In this document: positions 34,115 through 45,000 of the stretch, piece by piece | Layout: each line of letters begins with the position of its first letter | Position numbering within the stretch: position 1 is the first letter of the stretch | Assembly (NCBI GenBank): GCA_030142905.1 | Contig: JASJOG010000047.1 | Span: 391,001-455,000, forward strand | Origin: Heliopora coerulea | Lineage: Eukaryota; Cnidaria; Anthozoa; Scleralcyonacea; Helioporidae | Reading direction: 5' to 3' | Length of the DNA stretch: 64,000 nt | The notes under the pieces: generated by a model | Told to the model about the DNA's origin: nothing | The model's input: only the letters and a program-made list of their open reading frames with translations | The model's database searches: none | Translations under genes and position numbers: made by a program

Positions 34115-34382
34115 TGCCTTTTGAATAAAGACGTTTGAATTTCCAAGTATTTCGATATACGAACACAAAGAAAGAACAATATACTCAAAGTCAACCGCTC
34201 ACGTTGTCGGCGAAAGATGAGTCATGACCGGGGCAAGAAAATAAACCAATAAAATGCTATGTAAGGTTGGCGTCTTATTACTTTGACCAATAGAGAAATG
34301 CGTCTTAAAGGCAAAATCATGTAGGCTAAGCCGCCTGATGTGGCAAAATACCCCAAATTTGGGCACAAAAACCGGTCAGAAT

Positions 34383-34535
34383 CCATGGTAACCTCACATC
34401 GAGCCAATCACAGGCATTAGATTTGCAGGGTAAGGCCCGCCAAACCGGTCAAAACACTTTGCATCCCATGGTAACCTCACATCTAGCCAATCACATGCAT
34501 TAGAATTATAGGGTAAAGCCCGCCAAACCGGTCAT
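34383..34535. repeat. 83-bp tandem duplication in the hAT subterminal region
   Basis: CCATGGTAACCTCACATC starts at 34383 and its near-identical repeat at 34466. Both units continue through AGCCAATCACA and CCCGCCAAACCGGTCA with a few substitutions. The repeat lies 215-370 bp inside the element's 3' (right) end. Confidence 0.8.
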
Positions 34536-35379
34536 AAAGACCGCTGAAATGCTGCATGATGATTGCACTGCTGCCACTGCATAAAATGGGTTATAATAAA
34601 AACTGGAATCGACAACCGTAGGGAAGTCAGGTTTAAGTACGCAACTGACCGCATAATATGATTTAACTGGATTGATATCCTAAATTTATCAGGTTTCGAA
34701 AACATACGTGCAGCAGTTGACCGGTTTGACCTACGCTAAATCCGCGCCTGAGCGTCTCTGCCCTCCTCTGGCGCCACCACTGCTTGAGAAACTCAAATTA
34801 TGAGTTAAAACAATCTTGAGCTTCGCAAGATGCTCATCTTCGGTTCATATTTTGTCTTATAGTTTACTGAATGGACTGCTGGTTGTGGTTTTTAGCTTGG
34901 CTTTGTGGTAGTATTCTCTCTATCAAAACTGTTTTGGTGATGTCTGATCTCACAATGATAATAGGGATCTTTGAGAATATTTAACTTTTTTTGGTATGAT
35001 TGTCAACCAAATAGAGCAGTTTCCATATTTCAGGACTAGCCACATCAAACACACTATTGAAGACGAAAGGTTTATCAAGCTTGAATACATAGGAAGGTTA
35101 TGATCGCCTGAGAACATTGGCCTGGGATTGTCCAGGCGGGAATCTTAGTCTAATAATATATATCAAAGCCCAACACAAAATGCGCTTACTTTACGACATC
35201 TTCAGGGATAATGAATAAGTGCCTAAGCCTATATATATTTACAAGTGTCAAAAATTAGCCGATCAGAATTAATTGTAGGTAAGAGTAGAGAGAAAGCGGT
35301 GAGAATAATAATAAAAGGTGATCGCCTGACGAGAATCGAATCTGTAGCCTTCCGAGCGTCTATATATACCCTTATGAAA

Positions 35380-35665
35380 ATTTCACATGTCATTTCACAT
35401 GCCAGAGAAAAACATGGAATAAGAACATTTTCATACATGAAATTTTCATTAAACCTATGAAATGGGAACGTCTTCACATATGAACCACCTAGTTCATATG
35501 TGTAATAAACTGGTTCAAAATTTCACGCGTGAAATTTTGGTGTTCGAGGTACGAAGAATGTGTTTCATTCATGAAATAGAAGATTCAGGAATGAAAATTA
35601 ATTTCATTTGTGAAGTTTTTATCTTACATATGGAATTGAAACCATTCATGTATGAAATACCATTT
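35380..35665. repeat. Cluster of short TTTCA..TGAAA palindromes
   Basis: At least eight imperfect palindromes built on TTTCAnnnnTGAAA or TTCATATGTGAA occur within 290 bp, for example TTCATACATGAAA, TTCACATATGAA, TTTCACGCGTGAAA and TTTCATTCATGAAA. They are not equally spaced and unit length varies, so this is not a simple satellite. Confidence 0.6.
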
Positions 35666-38600
35666 GCATGGATAAGGGTGCAACCAGGATTTATAATGTT
35701 GGGGGGAACCAAATAAAAAAAAAAGATTTTCCCCTTCTAAATGGAACGTTGAATAACGACCTTCCTTGCAGAAAAAGTTCTCTATTGAGGAATCCCAAAA
35801 TGCAACAAAAATGCATTTCCTGGCCCAAATATTACCAAAAAAATACAAGATTCCCTTGAATAAAATGTAATCCTTGGTTGTGACAAGGAAATTTTTACAA
35901 CACTTGATTGAGTCCCTAATCGCCGGGAAAATTCCCGGACCAATATAAGTGAACTTTAACTATAAAGGATAATGAGTGTGAAAAAGTAAAACAAATATAT
36001 GCTTCCAAATATGCGAATCTTAATAAGTCTTCTGTACACTAAGTATTTGTCATATTCAGATGTACATTCTATATCTTATTTCTAATAATCAGCATGCACA
36101 TAATTGATACAAGATTGCTGAACAGGCATTCAAATAAACTCGATACGCGATTCGTAAAATGAGCCTTGAACATTATTTGGATAAATGATATTTGGAAGTT
36201 ACATTAAATTTCGAACTCGATAAATAACGTTTCAACCTCGGCATACAGCTCCAAACTCCATGGGTATTGTTCATTAAACATGCATGTGTTGCTACTAGAA
36301 ATGATTAATTGTAAAACTCAGCAGGTGTTTGTGGAATTTGGCTCTTGATCATGTGAACTAGACTTTCGATTTCAATCGGCTCAGGTGATTTTCCCGCTGG
36401 GTTACCAAAGCTACAATGCAACTTTTAAAAGGTAGCCGGCTTGTCGTTGAAATCACGTCGAGGCCGCAGGTATTGGTAACCTGAAGTGACAAACTACTTG
36501 TGAATTGCACAACTTACTGGCCGACCAGTTATTTGCCTAACACCTATTGAACAGAGTGGGGAGAAATTGATTAACAAACTGTGTAGGTTGGTAGGCCTGT
36601 GATCATTTGCGATGTATAATAAGTGTTAGTTAAACTGTTAAGTTCTTTGACGTCAGCAGTATTTAGTTTGTTGCGTGAACAGGATGAACTACTGTCGATA
36701 AATGTTATTTGAGAACACCAAGAGTGTGATGTGTGTGACAGCGCCTGAGAGGGGATTTTATTATTATAATTGCGACTAGTGTTACTAAGAGAACGAAGAG
36801 AGATACGAGAAAGGTTTTACACAAACTGTTGGAGTTCGATAATAAAAGTTTGGGGTGAACTGTTGTATATTGTTCTGGTATCCTTACACTGGTAATAAAG
36901 AAACAGCATAGCACGAGGTAACATAAGCATTGTAATATATACCACATTTTTCCTAATAAACGCCTTGAGCGTTTATTAAAATTTCTCAGTTTTACAGAGG
37001 CGTTTATTTTCCGAAAACAAGAAAATTCTAACAAAGAAAATGTTGTCGTTACTTTTAACAAAACTTGGCACAACATCATCACGAAATCTTTGGTGTATTT
37101 CATACGTAACATAAACTATACAACAATAACAGAGAACTTCACAATCGGGCATTAATTTGTTTAGTTCGAATGTTATATCAGGGAAGACGCGTCTATTCGT
37201 AGAGACGTTTATTGGAACGGGAGCGTTCATACGGAAAAAAAACGGAACCTAAATTCATACCGAGATTACATAGTCTGTCCTTATTCTGGGATCTGTTTAC
37301 GAAGTTCGGGTCATGGAATAATCTGTTTTAACTTGATTAGAGTGGCTGATGTTTTAACTCGTTTAAACGTGCTAAACGATCACAGATATACCTAACGGAG
37401 TGAAACTGAAATCGAAAATACGTGAACCCAAGAGGAAATTTAGAGGTAGCTTTTGTTATTTTGATATTTTGCTTTGTTTTGCAAAAGCCAATTAGTTCTT
37501 TAGTCGGACTGGCTTTTTTCTCCCTAATTATTCCAAAGATCTTTCAGCCCGATCAATCTTTGAAGGGCGAAGATGTGGTTGACAACGCAAACACGTGTGG
37601 GTCACCACTCTTATGCAGCGACAGTCCCATCGGTAGTGGATCCCAAATCATCCTAGTGTCGGCCTCGTTGGCCTTGTTGGATACCATCAGTGGCCTGATT
37701 TGGTGAAAATACGTCAAAATCATGCCACAATTATCAAAAATGCTTGTAATTTACAAAAATATGTACACCAAATAAGGACTTTTTTGGTTACGTAACAGTG
37801 TGAAAATGCCGTGAAACAAGAGCCATTATATCACATTTGGGGCGGTTAATTGTGTTAGGCAAATGAGATGTAAGTAGACTGAAACCTTTCATAGGGAGAG
37901 AGCTTAAGTAAGCACAAGTAAAAAGTAATAAAAGGATTTGTGGTTAAAGACGAACGTTTTCAGTCAACATGAAAATGATCATCATCGTCATCATCATCAA
38001 AATCTTATGGAGAACTAAATAATAAATCGCACAATAGTCTTCTATGTTAATTCATGCAGCCATTCAGGCTAGGCGCAAGCCTGAACTCGTTTTATTTAGT
38101 GGACCATTTCCGAATAACCATTATATAATCCGAAGGGAGGCTTCGTGCGTGAACCTTCCATTCGAAAATTGGTGATATTTGCATGGCAATGAAAGCTAAT
38201 CTTTATATGAAAGGCTTTGCCACACGTGTCGTTTTAGAGTATCGGAGAAAGGTAATTACGGCCGTACTTCCTCAACGCATTCCATGTTTGATCGTTCGTG
38301 GCAACTTACACTAGGTATACATCATTCTAAGCATGATTCAGAGCCATCAGGAGGGTGGCTGTCCTCCCGCCCCTTCCAACCACCACCACCACCACTCGCC
38401 CACTGGGTACGCTACAGTATTTTAAGGCCGTTTTCCATTAGTCGAATTTCTTCACCCAAACATCTAACCAATTGTTCCCTCAAAAGTTACAGCATATTTC
38501 AGTATAAGAGGCTTCAAAAGTATGAAAATCTCTTAAAAAATTGGGTTAGTGTAAGCAGTTAATAACTATTTCCCGGAAGGATTACGCTGCGTTTCGAACG

Positions 38601-38744
38601 AAGGTTGTTTTACTCCGACGAAGGCCCTTTGCTCGAATCCTCAGTTTCACATCTAGATCTAGTAAGTTTCAGCAACTCCCTGACCCTTTTACACATTGTT
38701 GAACGCTGCCGACCCAGCACGTTACTTTTTATATTGTATTATTT

Positions 38745-39235
38745 AATTCTGGCAAACGCCAAAAAATTTTACTTGTCAAGGCGGAACATCTTGCAGGGAA
38801 AGGGATAAAAAAAGACCCGTCTGCACTTAATATTTTGTGCCTTGCGATTGACATCTTGGTGTATGTATGAAACTGACGAGCTCATGGAGGACAAACTGCA
38901 GCAAATCATAAGCGGATACCTTACTTCATAGACTGTCATGGGTTTATTGCGTACACCAGGACGACAATCGCACGTGTAACAGGTCCTAAATTATGGCTAT
39001 CTCAATTAACTATTTCACAGCGGGAGTAGTCATGCACTGGTTAACGCTTCATGATTTAACTCGTCAAGGCGAGACATCCTTTCTTGAAAGGAATAATAAA
39101 TTATTAATTATAGCTATCTCAATTAATTCTTTCCCAAAGGGATCAGTCATGTATTACTTTAGTCCGGTTTACGCCACACGATTTAACTCATCAATGGAAG
39201 ACATCTTGCAGGGTAAAAAGGTTAAACCTTCCATG
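38745..39235 (+). repeat. Three copies of a dispersed roughly 80-bp repeat
   Basis: Units near 38745-38810, 39030-39095 and 39155-39235 share the order ACGCCA, GATTTAACTCGTCAA (or close variant), GACATCTTGCAGGG and AAAGGGTTAA-like ends. The same repeat occurs at 6285-6360, 23145-23245 and, inverted, 43448-43550. Confidence 0.6.
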
Positions 39236-41006
39236 CAACTTAGAAATCATTGTATGCTGATGGTTTGAATTTGAAAGGAATGATCAATGAAATGCCTTAT
39301 TTACAAATAGCAGCGTGAACCTCCTTGGGATACCTATGTCAACATTGAGGCATTCTGTGATTGGGGTTTTCGACGTCAAGCATTTTGAGAGGTCGTGTGT
39401 TTACTTTGCACACGTTCTCGAGATGAAAACAGAGACAAATTATGGTATTTTAAATTTATTAATACATATTCCCACACAATAACTGGGACCGTCATAGCAA
39501 GCTCGAGGATATCAAAGTCCTTATCTAAGGTAAATGCTTTTCCCAAATAAAAATCAGCAACGAATCTATAGCCGGCCTACACTGTTGGCAATGTCGACCG
39601 AATTTTAAGAAACGAACAAACCAGGCATAATTATCAAAAGTAACGTTATGGACAGCGTAGGCAAGTTATTGTGATAAGACTTTTAACACCATGATATGAT
39701 AATGATATGATAACAATATGATATATTACTGTACCGTAACGAACTGTACCGTACCGTAAGGTACTGTAGCATTTAAAGTGTTCTGGCAATTTTCAGGCGT
39801 ACCACTATAGATTACTGCGTAAAATATGTTATATGAAAGCCTGATTTTCGTCGATTGTATTCGTAAATGAAACCTTATACATTCTGTCACGTGTACATAA
39901 ATTAACCCCTGTTTGTACTATAAATTCAAAAGTACTTTCGGCATTTTGCTGTATTCATGCTTCTTTTATAAAGGGTAAAAGAAACCCAGCTACTACAACT
40001 GCTAGTAGTACTTGTACGAGCATTACTGCTGTTACTGCCAAGTACTGCTCCTACTATTGCTACTAGTATTATCAATGCTACTTATACTAAACCACAAATA
40101 TTAAAGAAGGCCAGGGGAGCTAACTGAGATGTCAATGGTGAATAAGATTTATTGGTCATAAATGAACAGAAGAGGATTTTATATTTGGGCACTAGTATTT
40201 AAGTGTGACATGCTTTTTGCTCAGATCACCACAGCTCAAAACTTTGTATGTAAATGCAACTCATTGGACTATACATATCTTAAACTGATAACATGTTTTG
40301 ATGTTACTCATAGTGAAGTATGGTGCTCTTGCAATGATGTACAATGCATTTGCATTACAATCATATGTTTGGTGTATTAAATTTAGACGAAAATGTGTTT
40401 GATATATCTCAAACAAAAATTCACCATGACCTACTGGTTATGGAAAACAAATACTTGCTGTTCTTTCACAAAAGGTGTGGGAACTAATACATTTTTCTGA
40501 AAGCACTATTTCTTCTCCCATTGCAAGGCAATTGCAGTTACAGTCAAAAAAACACAACCATCTTTTCTTCAATATTGTTGGGCTTATTTATACATACAGT
40601 AAGACTAACAATGGCATATCATCACAGTTTTTGAATTAGCTGGGGGAAAATGACCTGCAATTTTTCTAAAATAAGGGACTGGGGGGGGGACCTAAGATGT
40701 TTGAATATCAGGGGAGATATGGTAGATGACAGGCAACAGTGGAGATGACTTAGATCACATCCAACCCCAGTAGTGGGGCAAGATGGATGTTGAATAAGGA
40801 TGATGATGATGATGAATTTTTAAAAGATAAATAGTTTACTTGCCAAGGATGTTTTGCACACCACTGTGACAGATGATGCACAGTTTTCCCTATTTTGATG
40901 TACTAACTAAAATAATGTGGAAATAACATGTACATTGCTAACTTAAGCTTTATGTGTACCTGACAACTTTGAATGTTATGGAGATATATTTCTATCATTT
41001 TGACAG

Positions 41007-41083
41007 TTTTTAGCCTCTCTGAAGAAACAGAAAAAGAAGTTCTGTGGAGAGGCTTTGAATCATATACAAGTTAACATGTCAAG
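41007..41083 (+). CDS. Predicted exon 1 of patched-like copy 2
   Basis: The acceptor ATTTTGACAG and donor AG|GTGAGT bound 77 nt similar to the first exon of copy 1. ATG at 41076 gives MSR after joining exon 2. The same frame is open back to the acceptor (LASLKKQKKKFCGEALNHIQVN), and parts align with the leader of copy 1. A longer N terminus from a further upstream exon is therefore possible. Confidence 0.5.
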
Positions 41084-42032
41084 GTGAGTTTCATTCTTAT
41101 TCCAATATTCTTGGGATACAGCAGGCCACATTAACAGTTACTATAAATGTTGTATGGTTCATAAACTCAAATTAAATTGTATATAACCTTGTGGTTCAGT
41201 TTAGTGGAGCCAGCAAGATTAGCTAGTCTAAGGAGACTGACCATTTTAGATTTGATAATCATTATGATTATTAAATCTAAAATTTATATAGTCCTACATA
41301 CAAGCACATGGCTTTCACATTTCCTTCACAGCTGTTCCTGTAGATTGTTAGGAAGACTAGAGTATTTAGTAGGAACATTGACCTTTTTAAAAAATTTCTT
41401 TTTGGATTGTGCTATTCAAGAAGGGGACAAAAAAATTTCCAAAATATTAATAAAATATAAATTTCAAAGAAGGGGACCTTCATGTTTTAGGTCATCAAGC
41501 TATTTTCAGGCATACAATACAATGTTTATAACTGGCATACTTTATAGCAGTGAAATTTCCAAACTATTGAAAGGTTGATGAGCAGGTAGCTAATGTCTGC
41601 ATAATTGAGAAAATTGTTGTGGTAAGAAACATTAACACTTGGATAAAACACGTTTTGAGTATTATATTATCATCATTATTATTATAACTATTATTAATTT
41701 TTTATTGTTTATCTATTTATTTAATTTAAACATATGTATATGTTACTAACGTTTAACCAAGAGCTCACAGGCTCATCTAGGGGGCTTACATTACATTCAA
41801 TTTATTGATACATGGAGCAGGCATTATTCAATAGTAGTAATAGTAATAATAATAATGATAAAAGAGAAGATAAAAGCTTTCTAATTTGCAGACTCTTACA
41901 GATTTCTTGAAAAACATTCAGTCTGCTTAATATATTGCTGAATGTACTTAAATATTTCAGTATTATCTTCAATGTTTAAATTATTATTATTAGTACAACT
42001 CGCACACCACCCAACAAAGGACAGTGGAGGGG

Positions 42033-42064
<32 letters not shown>

Positions 42065-45000
42065 CATCATCATCATCATTATTATTATTATATGGAGGAC
42101 AAAGGAATTTATTTAGGCTCAGAATTGAGTTGCGTTTTGGACATATGGGTCTCCATGACCAAGAGTCTTCTTGGCTGTTCAAGACTAGAGTCAGTGTTTA
42201 AAATGACCGAATCCCTGTAGTTGCATGCATCAGAAACAAAGCAACATTCTATTTCTCTACATACTAGCACATGTGTGAATGAATACTGCAAGGTCAGTAT
42301 TCAGCACTTTTGTAGGTGAAGTTGAAGAAAATCTGGAATCAAGCTAGGTCTACATGTAGCTACTGAATCCTTTTCAGTTCTTTTACTGATAGAATTTGTT
42401 GGATAACCGGATCAACTTTATATGTCAGGCTAAAGCAAGGTGTGAAAATGTTGAGGGGGGCAGCTGTGGGTTGCTAGTTCCCAAGATGTTTGAGGAATAA
42501 ATTAATTCAGGACTATTCGAAGGTTCAATTGGTTGAACAAAGTTAAATCAGGTTATCAAAATAAAATAAGAGCTGCTTTCACATTGTGTGCAGTTACAAG
42601 CTAACAACAATTTAATTTGCATTAATAGTAAGACGTTAATGAGTGTAACACCAAAAAGAAGTATATTGATACCTAAGTACCACTAGCAAAACAAAAATCT
42701 GTAGCAACTACTTCAAAAATCTGGTGGCACAAAGTATTCTATCCCACTCTTATCCACGCAATATACAAAACGAAAAAGAAAGCCATGAATCCATACAAAT
42801 CTTATCAAGCCAGTCCAAAAACTACATGAAAATGTGGTGAACTGTACAACAAAATGTACTTGAATTTATTTAATCTTTTAAACATACAGTACCCAATCTT
42901 CTACCTTACACATAAGCAATCTTTTAAGGACTTGATTGGCAAAAATACTAGGGGGGGGCAGCCGTCCCCTTGCCCCCGACCTGCTACCGCCCTGATATGC
43001 CCTGGCAGTTGAGGCCACTATTCTGGCGTGATTGAGCAAAACCAAAACTCTCATCTCACCTGTTCATGAAGTATATTCTGTGATATCTGAGGTGGCTTCC
43101 AAGGGTAAGGTTTGATGGGTGATAGACAGTTACATGTGGCTTAGATACACGCGTAGATAGTGCTTTTGTCGAGTTTTTTTTGGTTTTTTTTCTTTTATCT
43201 GTCAACTGAAGACAGCACTATTTGTATCAATGCCAGTACTAAATATTTGGATGGTTACTGCAGGCCGGGGGGAGGGGGAACAGTTTTTCCCCGCGGAAGG
43301 ATGGAAAGTGACAAATTCGGGACAAAAATAAGAAGGGATGGGATGAAAAGGAGAACATCAAAGAAGGAGAAGGTAAGGAAAAACTGAGTCAGAGAGAAGC
43401 ACGAAGATGAAGACACGAAAATGTTGGGCAAGGAGATCAAACATTGCATTAACTCTTTCGAGGCGGGAGCTCTCCTTTTGACGAGTAAGATTGTCAGACG
43501 TTAGCCAGAGTAAAATGATGGAAGTCTTACGCCGCCGGGAAAGAGTAAAGTTGGTCTTACACTCAAAGCGTCGATTTTTTCCGGACATTTTTTAGCGCTT
43601 ATATTTTCTAAATTTTGTTTAGAATGCAATAATGGTAACCTTGGTGTGCCCTTAAATGACCTTGGGGTGTTTTTGAGCAACCCAAAAGTTCTTCCCCACA
43701 GTGACCTTGAGACTACAAATTTTGCCCTGCATGTTCAATATTAAACTTTCAATCTGCTTTTTTCGAGTTGTTAAAATGGTTGAAAAGCATCTTTTTCAAA
43801 CGAAAAATTAATTTTTTTTCTTTTTAACCGAATCTTACCAAATTTTCAACGCAGCTAGCGAACATAACAGCCTAGAAACTGAACCTATAAAATTTAATTT
43901 CATGTCCTAACACTTACTGAAACATCGTATTGTTATCTTGTCTTAAATTTTGAATGTTTTTTATAGTAAGCTGAAAAACAATCTTAAAAAGCTCGAAAAA
44001 TAAGCAGTTTTCTAGCTATAGTACCGAGAGTAGCCGTCAGTCAATTCTATAAAACCTATAAAGACTTCCTTGACCTTTTGGTTGTACTATATCATGTTTG
44101 AAAGTGTTTACACTGTTTCACTGTTCACGGTCCATTTTTTTGGTTACCATGGCAACTGACCAATTTAAAAGATGATTATGATTGTTAAAATTTAATTTAC
44201 TACTATGCCTAGATACTCCTTTCCTTAATAATTAAACATAGGAAAATCCATATTTTTTGTGTAAGACGCCCTAACTGGACTATCGACTTGGGTCTCTGCT
44301 GTATCAGAGGTGGGGTACCGACATTAGCCAGAACACATTTCTTTCTCTGACGAAGGGTCTTTGCTCGAAACTTTAGAATTCTTTGCTATCAGTCACGGCA
44401 GTTTCCAGCCTGTAAACTTTTTACCTCATTTAACACTGTCCATGCAGTATCCTATTTTATATCGACACTAGGTCAGACGGAATCTGTCTGGTCAGAATAC
44501 ATTTCCCGCTTTTCCAGTATGACTGCGATCTCGCGAACAGACGGGATGATCTTGAGGCCTAATGTGAATGAGCCAACGGGGTCTGTTTATGTAAACCTGG
44601 CCTAAGTATTAGTGGACCCAAGAAAGGAAAGCAAAGTTCGATTCCAATTAGTCATGGGGCCGACGATGGTCCAACCATTACCCCGTACGCAAAATATTTT
44701 TTCGTTATCTGTTCTACAAGGACGGGGTAAATACATTGTCTTGTGAAATACAGTTAGATACAAACTAATCCTAATTCTAGTCCTAATCGAAATCCTATCT
44801 CAAACCCTAAAAAAACGAAGTAGAAAATTCATAGGGAAAAGTGAAAATCAATCAGTCGTTTTGATTCAATCTCAAGGTTACCCGAAGACGGCCCAAACTA
44901 CGATACCCAGACTACGACGTAAGCTGGGAAACGATTAATTGAAGTTTGATTAATGCTTGCTCTACATTGAATTGATTACGAAAAAAGTTTAGCCACCGGG

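Larger units (their letters stand above)
29735..34750 (-). mobile_element. Complete hAT DNA transposon (ZMYM1-like transposase)
   Basis: The 5016-bp element is bounded by inverted ends CAGGCGCGGAT (29735) and ATCCGCGCCTG (to 34750). An exact 8-bp duplication AGCGTCTC flanks it at 29727-29734 and 34751-34758, the hallmark of hAT. One two-exon gene on the minus strand fills most of it. The left subterminal region has three CCCCGGAAAATTATAG-type repeats (about 29788-29845), and the right has an 83-bp tandem duplication; both are plausible transposase-binding repeats. It lies between the two patched-like genes. Confidence 0.9.
34751..41006. other. Spacer between hAT element and patched-like copy 2, no gene
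   Basis: I find no supportable coding gene. Contents: a cluster of short palindromes (35380-35665), a remnant with recurring GCGTTTATT motifs (about 36955-37220), a short ATC microsatellite near 37977-38000, copies of the dispersed ACTCGTCAA repeat (38745-38810, 39030-39095, 39155-39235), a Penelope-like core near 38615, and degenerate CTA/CTG trinucleotides near 39985-40090. The open frames at 36705-37112 and 37422-37706 show no domain. Confidence 0.5.

Noticed and set aside
35380..35665. CRISPR-like array
   Set aside because: The repeats are short, variable palindromes without fixed spacing or spacers, and the DNA is eukaryotic.
36705..37706. Open frames of 84-135 residues on both strands
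   Set aside because: They overlap each other and GCGTTTATT-type transposon debris, and show no domain or paralogue in the window.
41942..42220. Open frames with poly-Tyr/His or poly-Asn/Asp runs
   Set aside because: They are produced by the TTA/TCA microsatellite at 42035-42092.
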